From Methanothrix sp. (GTDB lineage: Archaea; Halobacteriota; Methanosarcinia; Methanotrichales; Methanotrichaceae), in assembly GCF_016706325.1 (NCBI RefSeq), contig NZ_JADJJX010000001.1:930001-994000 (forward strand): a stretch of DNA of 64,000 nucleotides, written 5' to 3'. The notes below the pieces were generated by a model. It worked only from the letters and a program-made list of their open reading frames with translations. It was not told the origin of the DNA and did not search any database. The position numbers were made by a program, and so were the translations under genes. Positions 1 through 7,965 of this stretch are shown here, in pieces; the first letter of the stretch is position 1, and each line of letters begins with the position of its first letter.

Positions 1-365
1 ATGATCAGAGCCATGGCAGTGGGCCAGACCAATGCCGCTCCCACTCCCCCTAAGGCTCTTATGAACAGCAGAGTATAGGCATTCTCAGCATAGATGTATA
101 GCGGTGGGAGGAGAGCGAATGTCATCATTCCCAGGAGCATTAGCCTCTTTCTCCCCATCCTGTCGGAGAGACGGCCTATGGGCACCTGGACTGCTAGCTG
201 TGCTGCTCCATAGATGGAGATTATGAATCCGAGCAGGGTGTAAGATGCCCCTAGACCCATAACATAGCTGGGAAAGAATGGTGCAACTAAAGTGAACCCC
301 AGGACGGCGACGAATACCGCCAGGTAAAGGGGCCAAAGAGAGCTTGAATCCCTGGTAGATGGCAT
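1..365 (-). CDS. MFS transporter, N-terminal part (cut by window edge)
   Basis: This is the first ~121 residues of a major facilitator superfamily permease; the rest lies left of the window. The ATG at 363-365 is followed by a hydrophobic helix, a second helix and the MFS motif A between TM2 and TM3 (GRLSDRMGRKRL), then TM3 and TM4. A Gly/Ala-rich segment before the edge fits TM4. Such proteins are proton-coupled exporters or importers of small molecules; the substrate cannot be judged from this part. Its start is only 6 nt after the stop of the RAM-domain gene, so the two are probably co-transcribed. Confidence 0.85.
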   Translation of the reverse strand, partial: MPSTRDSSSLWPLYLAVFVAVLGFTLVAPFFPSYVMGLGASYTLLGFIISIYGAAQLAVQVPIGRLSDRMGRKRLMLLGMMTFALLPPLYIYAENAYTLLFIRALGGVGAALVWPTAMALI

Positions 366-371
366 CCTTCC

Positions 372-605
372 CTAGAACTTCAGCTCCATGCCCAGTATAG
401 TCTGAGTATTGGTCACTCCGTTTATCTCCCTTACATTCATCACTGCCCGGTTAAGGTCGGATATGCCCTCCACCTCTGCTATGGCGATGAAATCCCTCTC
501 ACCATAGACGGGAACGACCTCACAGATCCCTTTGATCTTCTCCAGGCGGTCGTAGACCAACTTCTCAGTTCCCGGCTCGACGTTGATCATTATGAAACCC
601 TTCAT
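372..605 (-). CDS. Stand-alone Lrp/AsnC ligand-binding (RAM) domain protein
   Basis: A 77-residue protein that is only the RAM/AsnC effector-binding domain, with no helix-turn-helix. The alternating beta-alpha pattern (MKGFIMINVEPGTE, then a GERDFIAIAEVEG strand and a final hydrophobic strand) is typical of the family. Such small proteins form ring-like oligomers that bind amino acids and may modulate full-length Lrp regulators. A strong SD (GGGAGGTGAGG) lies just upstream of the ATG. It sits immediately upstream of the MFS gene in an apparent operon, so it may sense the transported compound; that is inference. Confidence 0.85.
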   Translation of the reverse strand: MKGFIMINVEPGTEKLVYDRLEKIKGICEVVPVYGERDFIAIAEVEGISDLNRAVMNVREINGVTNTQTILGMELKF

Positions 606-799
606 AGGCCCTCACCTCCCTGTTCCAGTTGATGATTCGGGGAGTCTCTTCTTCAATCGTTATAAATATTCACCACGCCAACAGTCCCTTGCTATTATTA
701 CCCTTTTCCCTCAGTTGCGCCCACTGCCCCGTCCTCTCCTCTGACCTCTCCTCCACCTCACCCCCTGCCCCCTAGCCCGCTCCCCTCTCCACCCTCTTC

Positions 800-1423
800 T
801 CAGTCATCTATCTTGTTATCTTCTATCTTGTTATCTTCTATCTTGTTATCTTCTATCTTGTTATCTTCTATCTTGTTATCTTCTATCTTGTTATCTTCTA
901 TCTTGTTATCTTCTATGTGACCTGCCTCGTCTACTGCCCCATATCCGCTCTGCCCGCCCCTTTCCAGAATCTTCTTTTGCACTATCTCTATCTCATCCTC
1001 CAGGCGGGGCAAAGAAAGCTTCTCCCGGGCAAGATACAGGCAATGTAGGGCTTCTTCCAGCCTTCCCATCGCTGTGAGAACGATGGCCGTGGACTCGAGG
1101 TCTATGGCATCCCCACCCTTCTCCAGGACTGTATCGTAGACCTCCAGGGCTTCTTGCAGCCTCCTTTGATTTCGAAGCAGAAAAGCTTTGTTCCGCAGGG
1201 CATCGAGGTTAGCTGGGTCGAGGGATATAGATCGGCTGTAGCTCTCCAGGGCCTCATCGATTCGGCCGAGGCCGAAGAGAGCTACTCCCTGGTTGTTCCA
1301 GGCCTCTGGTATCTCCGGATTGGAGGCGATGACATTCTGGAATATCTCCAGGGCCCTCTCAAAATCCTTCCTCCGGACATAATCCATTCCTTTGTGAAGC
1401 TGAACTCTCTCCTTGCTGTTCAT
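800..1423 (-). CDS. TPR-repeat protein with IEDNK tandem-repeat tail
   Basis: A 207-residue tetratricopeptide protein. About four TPR units span residues ~10-145, with classic features (PEAWNNQGVALFGLGRIDEA; ALESYSRSISLDPANLDALR). TPR domains mediate protein-protein contacts; no enzyme domain is present. The C-terminal ~40 residues are seven copies of IEDNK followed by IDD, coded by a 15-bp tandem repeat at ~803-917. The tail is strongly charged and probably disordered. The start lies 6 nt after the stop of the DUF3467 gene, suggesting an operon. Repeat number may vary between strains because the unit keeps the reading frame. Confidence 0.85.
   Translation of the reverse strand: MNSKERVQLHKGMDYVRRKDFERALEIFQNVIASNPEIPEAWNNQGVALFGLGRIDEALESYSRSISLDPANLDALRNKAFLLRNQRRLQEALEVYDTVLEKGGDAIDLESTAIVLTAMGRLEEALHCLYLAREKLSLPRLEDEIEIVQKKILERGGQSGYGAVDEAGHIEDNKIEDNKIEDNKIEDNKIEDNKIEDNKIEDNKIDD
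803..917. repeat. 15-bp coding tandem repeat, seven copies
   Basis: A nearly perfect 15-bp unit (plus strand TATCTTGTTATCTTC) is repeated seven times, encoding IEDNK on the minus strand at the end of the TPR gene. The copies are essentially identical, which suggests recent expansion by slippage or unequal recombination. Confidence 0.95.
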
Positions 1424-1429
1424 TGCTCA

Positions 1430-1774
1430 TCACATATAGCCCTGGATGGGGGCAGAATCCCCTGATTTTTCCGGGTTGCCCTTCTCGGCGATCCCTGCTC
1501 CTGGCCTTTTTATCTCGCCGAATTTTCTCTCATAGTCCTTGATATGCTCACTAAGCCATCTGGCCAGCTCCTTGGCTGCCAGCGGGGATAAGATGACCTC
1601 CATCTCGATCTTTCTCTCCATGACGGTGATATTCTTTCCCCCCTCTCTTGTGGTCCGGGGCGAGTCATTGTAGAAGGCGATTCTGAAGTCGTAGGGGCTG
1701 TGGCCGCCTACTGCCCCGATGGCATAGATCTGCTTGAAGTCAGGGCTGCGTGTGGTCTCTACAGATACTTCCAT
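1430..1774 (-). CDS. DUF3467 family protein
   Basis: A 114-residue soluble protein with the DUF3467 pattern: an N-terminal strand, a central Tyr-rich segment (FKQIYAIGAVGGHSPYDF), then a strand and helix ending in VILSPLAAKELARWLSEHI. The family is small, widespread in archaea and bacteria, and has no established function; the fold suggests an assembly or binding role. The final ~25 residues are low-complexity Gly/Pro/Lys. It is first in an apparent two-gene operon with the TPR protein, so the two may work together. Confidence 0.8.
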   Translation of the reverse strand: MEVSVETTRSPDFKQIYAIGAVGGHSPYDFRIAFYNDSPRTTREGGKNITVMERKIEMEVILSPLAAKELARWLSEHIKDYERKFGEIKRPGAGIAEKGNPEKSGDSAPIQGYM

Positions 1775-2110
1775 AGATCAGATGACGGCCTCCAGATTAA
1801 AAAAGATGATGATATCCTTGCTGCGAATTGCTGCTGCTCTGAGGAGGGGCAATGGTGATCATCTGCCCCCCCTCCCTCAAAATCAGGATCCTCCAGCTGA
1901 AAGATTGGAGAAGATATTGGAGAAGATGAGGGTTGATCAGCCCTCAGCACAAAGGCGCAAAGGTGCAAAGAATAGTCTTATGCAATAGATCTGAGGCCAT
2001 GGAGGGGCATAAGGGAGGCTCATTGCCCCGGCGAGATCGTCCTCCCGCGTGCTCTCTTTTCCACTGACCGAAGCCTTTATCTGCGAGGAGAGGATAGGAA
2101 ACCTGCTTGC
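1775..2110. other. Intergenic region upstream of tRNA genes
   Basis: I see no convincing gene here. Short open frames exist on both strands but lack family features and SD sites. A TTTATC element at ~2073-2078 is placed about right for the promoter of the tRNA-Val gene. Confidence 0.5.
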
Positions 2111-2184
2111 GGGCCCGTGGTCTAGCTGGTTATGACGTCGCCTTGACATGGCGGAGGTCATGCGTTCGAATCGCGTCGGGCCCA
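2111..2184 (+). tRNA. tRNA-Val (GAC)
   Basis: The acceptor stem GGGCCCG (2111-2117) pairs with CGGGCCC (2177-2183), with discriminator A at 2184. The anticodon loop TTGACAT sits in a TCGCC/GGCGG stem, giving anticodon GAC. The T arm is ATGCG-TTCGAAT-CGCGT. CCA is not encoded and there is no intron. The next tRNA begins 8 bp downstream, so they are probably co-transcribed. Confidence 0.93.
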
Positions 2185-2191
2185 CCTCAGA

Positions 2192-2264
<73 letters not shown>

Positions 2265-2268
2265 TTGA

Positions 2269-2274
2269 TTTTTT
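2269..2274 (+). terminator. T6 tract after tRNA-Phe
   Basis: A run of six T residues starts 4 nt after the tRNA-Phe discriminator base. Archaeal RNA polymerase terminates at such tracts without a hairpin. Confidence 0.6.
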
Positions 2275-2610
2275 ATCTGTACCATCCACTCGAGTGTGAG
2301 TTGCATTTTCATGAGATGCTGAGCTCAGCCCATTATGGCGATCGGCATGGCTGCTGCCTGCCTCTCAGATGAGATGAAAATCAAGGCTCCTCGCTGTTTC
2401 GTGTGGGCGGATTTAAGGGATCGCTAATCCTGTAGCTTGGTCCTTATAACGTCATGACTGCCGGGATTTGAGATTATCATGAAATGTGTCACTACCTACC
2501 GACTCTGCGCCGGGATTCATGCCTGATATTATCATGATTGAGCCCGCCTACCGCTATCCTGAAGTTACCCACATGGAATAGCTAAGAGCCAAAATCAAAA
2601 TATGTCCTGG
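2275..2610. other. Intergenic region without visible gene
   Basis: The gap between tRNA-Phe and the end of the pentapeptide-repeat gene holds no supported ORF or structured RNA that I can recognise. Short TTATCATGA words occur near 2475 and 2530 but form no clear array. Confidence 0.4.
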
Positions 2611-4101
2611 CTATCTAATCATCACCCGGCCCAGTGTCACCAGGAAGAGCGCCAGGAGCAGCCAGCCAAGTATCCCCTCCAGGATTACATAGTACCTGTA
2701 CCTGCCTATGGGCAGGAAATCGATGGGACCCCGGGAAAGGAAGATCATAGTGCTGAAGAAGAGGGAATTTCGAAGGGTGACCCTCTCTGGGATGCTATCC
2801 ACTTCCACCGGCCCGCTCAGGGGTTTGGAGGAGCGGCGAATGCCATCCCCAGTCCAATAGAGCAGGCCGAATGTCAGAATGGCGAGCAAAGACCAGGCAA
2901 CAGCATAGCTGGGCCGCACCCCATAGCCGCAGGAGACCCAGGCCAGAATATCTATGATCTTTGACCAGCCCCAGCCCTTGCCGGCCTGATTCAGTCTCCG
3001 ATACTGGTAGTAGCAGTCATCCTCGTCCTTTGACCAGCCCAGGCGGCGGTAGTTCTCCACCAGGGCTAAATAAGCCCCCGGCTGCCAGGCCACATGCTCT
3101 TGGATCTCATCCCAGTGAGCCCGGAAGAGGTTGATCTCAGTATCATTGAGGATGAGGCGGGAGCCTTCATGAAGCTCTGCCCCCTCAAAGAGCAGGGAGG
3201 TGATGGTCGCTGCCTTGAAGTTGAGGTCGCCCTCGAAACGGGTCTCCTGGAAGGTGGCAATGCCCTCGAACCTGCACAGACCGAAGAGGGCCAGCTCCTG
3301 GAAGCGAGCGCCGGAGAAGTAGGCGGCATCAGAGAACCGGGCCAGGCCGAATCCCGCCTCATCGGCAAACACTGCTCCCCCAAAGGAGGAGAGGCCGGTG
3401 AACCGGACCAGGCCGAACTGGGCGGGGCCGGCGAAAAGGACCTCTCCGAAGTAGGGTTCATTGAGACGGGAGCGGATGAAGTTGGCCTCGCCTGAGAAGG
3501 TGGCGGCGGAGAAATCCGAGGCTGCAAAGAGATCGACATCGGAGAAGAAGGCGTCCCCGGCGAACTCTGCTCCCCTGAAATAGGAGTAGGAATCAAAATC
3601 GGAGTAGTTGAAGTCCGCCCTACCCAGGAAGCGGGCAGCATTGAAGGAGGCATCGAGGCCAAAAGAGGCATCCGCAAAGCTGACATCATTCTCAAAGAGC
3701 ACACCATCAAAGAGGGCCGGCTGATGAAAGACGCTGCCGGCGAAGCCTGCCTGGTGGAAGGAGGCATTGACAAAGTCCGCCCGGCCTGAAAATGTGGCCT
3801 CATTGAAGCTCGCATTGCCAAAAGAGCTGCCCCAGAAGAGGGCCTCCTGCTCAAAGGTTATGCCATCGAAGGAAGCATCAGGAATGGTGCAGTTGACCAG
3901 AACAATTGCTGCCGGGATCTTCTGCCCGGACAGGGTGGAGAGATCGAGATCGCCAGTGATGGCAATGCCATCGTAGTGGACCGGCTGGCCGGCCGCGATC
4001 TGGGATAGGATCTGCTGGGCTGGGAGGGGCTGCTGGGCGCCGCCCAGGGACGCCGCTGCTAGTAGCAGAACAACCACCAGTGCTTGGGGCTGCCAGGACA
4101 T
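2611..4101 (-). CDS. Pentapeptide-repeat protein with C-terminal two-TM domain
   Basis: A ~496-residue membrane protein. The ATG at 4101 is preferred because MSWQPQALVVVLLLAAASLG is an immediate signal peptide; a longer frame to 4215 lacks one at its start. Residues ~60-330 are a long array of degenerate pentapeptide repeats with recurring xxFxxAxF (ASFNEATFSGRADFVNASFH), which fold as a right-handed quadrilateral beta-helix. After a linker there are two hydrophobic helices separated by ~40 residues including FFSTMIFLSRGPIDFLP, resembling the two-TM pore layout of small ion channels. The repeat domain would be extracytoplasmic if the signal is cleaved. Function is unknown; similar pentapeptide/ion-channel fusions occur in prokaryotes. 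Confidence 0.8.
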   Translation of the reverse strand: MSWQPQALVVVLLLAAASLGGAQQPLPAQQILSQIAAGQPVHYDGIAITGDLDLSTLSGQKIPAAIVLVNCTIPDASFDGITFEQEALFWGSSFGNASFNEATFSGRADFVNASFHQAGFAGSVFHQPALFDGVLFENDVSFADASFGLDASFNAARFLGRADFNYSDFDSYSYFRGAEFAGDAFFSDVDLFAASDFSAATFSGEANFIRSRLNEPYFGEVLFAGPAQFGLVRFTGLSSFGGAVFADEAGFGLARFSDAAYFSGARFQELALFGLCRFEGIATFQETRFEGDLNFKAATITSLLFEGAELHEGSRLILNDTEINLFRAHWDEIQEHVAWQPGAYLALVENYRRLGWSKDEDDCYYQYRRLNQAGKGWGWSKIIDILAWVSCGYGVRPSYAVAWSLLAILTFGLLYWTGDGIRRSSKPLSGPVEVDSIPERVTLRNSLFFSTMIFLSRGPIDFLPIGRYRYYVILEGILGWLLLALFLVTLGRVMIR

Positions 4102-4422
4102 CTGTCCATTCCTTGCAGTTCCTGGAGATATTCTTTGCGCAGACCGCCATATCATCAGATCTGTCTGCTGACGGAATATATTCAAATAGATGACTTCGGC
4201 GGTATCCAATCCCATACGAAAGCAGCCTGGCCTGCTGCCAGGCGGATATCTGGCTATCCATTCGCTGCGGTAGATGCAGACTGGTTATAGGGTGTTTAGG
4301 GGCAGGGCGGCAATTCCCCCGGTCTTCAAAGGGATGAGGGCTGCCAGCAATCGGCAGCCGAATCCCCTGTCTGGAATCCCCATTTCCCGGCACCGATTGG
4401 ATAGCCCTGATCGCCAATCAGA
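4102..4422. other. Intergenic region
   Basis: About 320 bp between two minus-strand genes. The open frames crossing it have no recognisable protein features. It probably contains the promoter of the pentapeptide-repeat gene, but no obvious TATA box stands out. Confidence 0.4.
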
Positions 4423-5166
4423 TCAAGAAGTAACGCTGGTGCTCTCCTCCATCTGATCTGCCTCTGCCTGGCTTCCGGTTGCGGCTGGCTCCGCCCAGAG
4501 GCCCGAGCTCTCAGCCTTCTGGGCTGCTGTTCCAGCCTCAAAGGAGTCGATCATCTCTGCGGCATCTGCAGCAAACTGGTCATAAAGCTCGACAGGAGCA
4601 TTATAGGTGAATACATAAGCATCCGCTCCAACCACCGTCCAGGCCTTCCAGACTCTGAATGCCGCACCCTCGCTCTCCAGCTCATAAACAATGGCACGGC
4701 CCGCCATCCCGCCGATTGTGATCTCTCTTTCAGCCTGGATCTCCAAATCAGGCATGACCTCCTTGAGGCTTCTCAGTATTGCCTGGCTGTACTGATCCAG
4801 GGTTACATCCTGCCCTGCGGGCAGCTTATCGTTCTGGAGCACCAGATATACAGCCGGATTATCGATATCCTCTCTCGGCGCCAGGAAACCCAGGATTATC
4901 CCTTCCTCATTCGGCTCCGGCTCCTGGGGGATCCAACCTGCCGGGTAGGATAACCGGATTCCATACTCTGCACTCTCATAAAGCAGCATCTCCTTCATCC
5001 CGGAGAGGCTCAGGGCCCCGGTGGTGTCCAGCGGCTCGATTGGGGCCGGGATGCTCCCGGCCGAGGCGGCCTCAGCGGATGCATAAGCACAGCCGAGCAG
5101 CATCAGATTCAGCGCTGCCAGGATTGTGGCCAAAGACATTTTATTGATCACATAGATCACCTGCAT
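4423..5166 (-). CDS. Secreted PsbP/DUF1795-like lipoprotein
   Basis: A protein of up to 247 residues with a signal peptide ending in a lipobox-like LMLLGC, so it is probably lipid-anchored outside the cell. The mature part has the PsbP/DUF1795 pattern: Y-x-I-x-L-x-YPAGW near the start (SAEYGIRLSYPAGW), a central ILRSLKEVMPDLEIQ helix, and a final helix FAADAAEMIDSFE. This fold is found in many secreted archaeal proteins of unknown function. The start is uncertain: a GTG at 5151 with an AGGTGA SD 6 nt upstream is an attractive alternative to the ATG at 5166. The C-terminal ~30 residues are Ser/Ala/Glu-rich linker. Confidence 0.75.
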   Translation of the reverse strand: MQVIYVINKMSLATILAALNLMLLGCAYASAEAASAGSIPAPIEPLDTTGALSLSGMKEMLLYESAEYGIRLSYPAGWIPQEPEPNEEGIILGFLAPREDIDNPAVYLVLQNDKLPAGQDVTLDQYSQAILRSLKEVMPDLEIQAEREITIGGMAGRAIVYELESEGAAFRVWKAWTVVGADAYVFTYNAPVELYDQFAADAAEMIDSFEAGTAAQKAESSGLWAEPAATGSQAEADQMEESTSVTS

Positions 5167-5353
5167 TAATACTGTGTTAATTAGTATATGAAGATTCCTT
5201 AATTATGATTCCTGAATCCAGTTTCTTATCCGCTTTGAAAATCGGGATGCTTGGGCCTTACCACAAAGCCCAAAAGCAGAAGGAGGATGCCTGCTGCAGA
5301 GGATCGCCCATCCAATTCGGCGAAGGGCCCCCTATTGAATCCCTTCAAGGGCA

Positions 5354-6025
5354 TCAATCCAGTTCCCGGCAGCGATCATTCTCATCGCATGGCTCATTGC
5401 AGCATCCATTGCTGCATTGGTATTCACAGCCACTACAGTCAAAGCAGACGCAGAAGTAATCCCTTATCAGCCGGATGGAATCGATGCTGCCAAGGAGCAT
5501 TGGTGCCTCCTTCTCGAACTCCGCCGCAGGGGCAAAGATGCCGTAGAGAAGTTCGATCGTGGTTCCATAGCCAAATAGCTCTCTTGTGGCCACCATGAAC
5601 GAGCCCTCCGCCGGGATGCCATTTACCTGGAATGAGCAGCGCATCGACCTGGCGGAGCTTGTGGGGCCGGCCCAGGAGACGTAGGCGTTTGATAGCCGCT
5701 GATCGGCCTCATATTTAATTATCTTCATCTCCGAAACCCTGGTCTCGCCCAGGCTGAAGTCCTGCGGCATATAATATTCCACATAGGCCTCGGGTGTGGT
5801 ATAAGAGGGCAGGATATCGAAGCCCTGGTGCAGATGGTTCAGCGCTACAATTCCCCGGGCGGGATTGCTTTTGTCCACAGCCGTTATGCCATTGCATCCC
5901 AATCCGGTTATGTCCCAGCCATCAGGCACGGAGAGGGTGAAATAGAGCTGCGAGCTGGCCTGGCCGGCGAAGAAGATCATCAGGATGAGCATCATCATCC
6001 AGAATAACGGGCGCTTCATGATCAA
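5354..6025 (-). CDS. Secreted protein with Cys-rich C-terminus
   Basis: A 223-residue exported protein of unknown function. Residues 1-26 form a signal peptide (MIMKRPLFWMMMLILMIFF). The middle resembles PsbP-type domains (YFTLSVPDGWDITG near the start, LGSIDSIRLIRDY near the end). The last ~35 residues hold a dense Cys cluster (CVCFDCSGCEYQCSNGCC) that could form disulfides or bind metal. It shares its general build with the neighbour at 4423-5166, suggesting a related origin, and lies upstream of it on the same strand with a gap of ~190 bp. Confidence 0.7.
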   Translation of the reverse strand: MIMKRPLFWMMMLILMIFFAGQASSQLYFTLSVPDGWDITGLGCNGITAVDKSNPARGIVALNHLHQGFDILPSYTTPEAYVEYYMPQDFSLGETRVSEMKIIKYEADQRLSNAYVSWAGPTSSARSMRCSFQVNGIPAEGSFMVATRELFGYGTTIELLYGIFAPAAEFEKEAPMLLGSIDSIRLIRDYFCVCFDCSGCEYQCSNGCCNEPCDENDRCRELD

Positions 6026-6165
6026 TCCCCTTTTTCTCTATTATGTGTATGTGGTCTGTATAAATACTTATCATTTGGAGGGCCAGCCGGGGCAATAACA
6101 ATGCCACTGATAACAAAAATTAACAGATATTGAGGCTCAACCTCAGGAGAGATTAATAATACAGT

Positions 6166-6235
6166 AGAAAAATTTATATAACATGGGATTGATCAGAGAT
6201 ACTGTTAAATCAGAAATTTAACAAAGGGTGAAATA
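6166..6235 (+). promoter_or_regulatory. Promoter with perfect 8-bp inverted repeat before lamin-tail gene
   Basis: A TATA-like AATTTATATAA lies at ~6170-6180. About 25 nt downstream is a perfect inverted repeat, TGTTAAAT (6203-6210), 5-nt spacer, ATTTAACA (6216-6223), followed by an AAAGGGTGA SD just before the ATG at 6236. The palindrome would overlap or directly follow the transcription start, a classic place for a repressor site or a 5' UTR hairpin. Confidence 0.55.
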
Positions 6236-6688
6236 ATGTACAGCAGAGTATTTGCAGGGATGCTCGGCATCTTGCTTGCCATGATGTTCATGGGCATAGC
6301 GCTTGCCGATAAGGAAAACGCCAGTACTACAGACAGCATTGCCAGTCCCCAGATCGCTATAACCGCCGCCAACTTCGTTGCCCCCAGTCCAGAGAAGGAG
6401 CACTTGAATGAGGAATGGGTGGAGATCACCAACCTGGGAACCTCGGAAATCAACCTGACCGGCTGGACATTGAGCGATGCTCAGAATCACACCTATACCT
6501 TCCCCGGCTTCTCCCTCGCCGCGGGGGCCAAAGTCTTTGTGCGCACAGGCAAGGGAGATGATGACATCGAGAACCTCTTCTGGAACCGCAGCAATTCCGT
6601 CTGGAACAACAATGGGGATCTGGCTGTCCTGAAGGACCCTGAGGGAAATACCATCTCCATGTATCCTGAGGAGGGCAAGGGGGCCTGA
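6236..6688 (+). CDS. Secreted lamin-tail domain (LTD) protein
   Basis: A 150-residue exported protein. A signal peptide (residues ~1-25, ending ALA) precedes a single lamin-tail domain: NEEWVEITNLGTSEINLTGW, then the conserved HTYTFPGFSLAAGAKVFVRT and a closing GDLAVLKDPEGNTIS. LTD domains are Ig-like folds common in secreted archaeal proteins and often tether or accompany nucleases or adhesins; here the domain stands alone. A clear SD (AAGGGTGA) decides the ATG start. A palindrome just upstream suggests regulation, and a T6 tract at 6703-6708 is a likely terminator. Confidence 0.85.
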   Translation: MYSRVFAGMLGILLAMMFMGIALADKENASTTDSIASPQIAITAANFVAPSPEKEHLNEEWVEITNLGTSEINLTGWTLSDAQNHTYTFPGFSLAAGAKVFVRTGKGDDDIENLFWNRSNSVWNNNGDLAVLKDPEGNTISMYPEEGKGA

Positions 6689-6702
6689 ATCCTCAAATCA
6701 AC

Positions 6703-6708
6703 TTTTTT
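6703..6708 (+). terminator. T6 tract after LTD gene
   Basis: Six T residues 15 nt downstream of the LTD stop codon, typical of archaeal intrinsic termination. Confidence 0.5.
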
Positions 6709-7079
6709 CCTAACCCAAGCTCTCTGATGCAGGAGATAATCTTAACAGTCCTTGCCTTGACGTATTTAATTTTTTATAGGCACTGATATCTGATCGATCA
6801 TTCTTCCTCATGCACCCCCGTGAGTTGGCATCGCCGGACATCTGCCCGCTCAGAGGAGTTCACTTCACCGTCTGGCGATATAGTTCGCTCCCGGCCCTCC
6901 TTGGCATGGCCCCTAAATCATTCCCATCGGAGGGGATCATAACACAATTCATCATCAATAGTTATTTGATACTGAGAAAGCCTCGGGATTAATGCAGGTA
7001 ATAATTCGATCAAAAAGTTTATTACTTAATAAGAGCAATACCTCTATTGATCACTGATTAGGATAGAGGTGATTGTGAT
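6709..7079. other. Intergenic region
   Basis: No supported gene. A short plus-strand frame at 6810-6992 lacks an SD and any protein pattern. An AT-rich AAGTTTATTACTTAA element at ~7014-7028 is a plausible promoter for the PUA gene, whose SD (GAGGTGAT) follows at ~7067-7074. Confidence 0.4.
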
Positions 7080-7280
7080 ATGTGGAAGGATAAAAGCGAT
7101 AGTCAAGTAAGCAAGGTGATGATCTCAGATGCTGCAGTGCCTTTCGTCGCCCGGGGGGGGCGCTTATTCTCCGGGCAGGTGATCTCAACGGATCCGGGAA
7201 TCAAGGATGGTGATGATGTTCTGATTGTTGATAGGAGGGAAAGGCCGGTCAGGATGCTTCGAATCTACACCGGTCAGTGA
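7080..7280 (+). CDS. Stand-alone PUA domain protein
   Basis: A 66-residue protein that appears to be only a PUA RNA-binding domain. The pattern VMISDAAVPFVARGGRLFSG, then a D-P-x-I-x-x-GDDVLIVD stretch and a final strand, matches the PUA domain at the C-terminus of archaeosine tRNA-guanine transglycosylase and related RNA-modifying proteins. A good SD (GAGGTGAT) precedes the ATG, so it is probably expressed rather than a fragment. It could bind structured RNA such as tRNA; its partner is not in the window. Confidence 0.7.
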   Translation: MWKDKSDSQVSKVMISDAAVPFVARGGRLFSGQVISTDPGIKDGDDVLIVDRRERPVRMLRIYTGQ

Positions 7281-7433
7281 AGTGTGGAGGTGATACAGAA
7301 AGCAGCATGTATATGCAGGTATGCAGGAAATTTATAGCCCTCCAGGCTAGATGCCATTAATGGATACCTGGCCGCAATGGATTCGGTGAGGTCTTCTGCG
7401 GTCAGGGTTTCCTCTTCTGAGAGACGCTTATGA

Positions 7434-7799
7434 TCACTTCAGCTCAGCCGGCCCATCTGGGCCTTCAAGGGGGGCGGTCCGGTACTTGAGCAGCTCTCCG
7501 CCGATCAGCATGGCCAGTCCGGCGCAGAGCAGTATCATACTCACCAGCAGAAGATCAAAGGAGAGCTGTGCCTCTATTCCTGCAATGGATGCCAACTGAG
7601 GCGCCAGGATCATAGATAATCCGGCCAGAGTTAAGAAGAGTCCATTGATTATTCGGCGCTCGGACCTCACATATCTGTCCTCCTTCTTCTCGATTCCTCT
7701 CTCCAGCATGAACATCTGCTTCTTATGAATCAGATAATATACCAGAGCCAGAAAGGGCACTCCCTCCACTACCAAAAGCAAGATGGCAGTATCTGTCAA
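7434..7799 (-). CDS. Small membrane protein (DUF6249-like)
   Basis: A 121-residue integral membrane protein: TM1 at ~5-23 (AILLLVVEGVPFLALVYYLI), a charged cytoplasmic stretch (FMLERGIEKKEDRYVRSERR), then TM2 at ~50-67 and TM3 at ~80-102. The layout of one helix, a basic/acidic loop and a helical pair resembles the DUF6249 family of small membrane proteins, whose function is unknown. It is transcribed away from the surface-protein pair at 7966. Confidence 0.65.
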   Translation of the reverse strand: MTDTAILLLVVEGVPFLALVYYLIHKKQMFMLERGIEKKEDRYVRSERRIINGLFLTLAGLSMILAPQLASIAGIEAQLSFDLLLVSMILLCAGLAMLIGGELLKYRTAPLEGPDGPAELK

Positions 7800-7965
7800 T
7801 ATCTCATCCTCTCGATGGCTTTATTCCATCCTCTCGTAGATAATACTTTCGTTATGATGAATAACATATATGATTAAAAATCTATTCAATAGACTAATAA
7901 TAATATGAATCTAAATTTTTTGTTTACCAAATGTTATTTAAAGCATCATAGCATGACTGCCACAT

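Noticed and set aside
1734..1988. Small gene ending in QRRKGAK
   Set aside because: The CAAAGGCGCAAAGGTGCAAAG stretch is a low-complexity intergenic word; the frame is antisense to the DUF3467 start and lacks an SD.
6810..6992. Plus-strand 60-residue frame
   Set aside because: No SD, no hydrophobic or domain pattern, and composition like the surrounding intergenic sequence.
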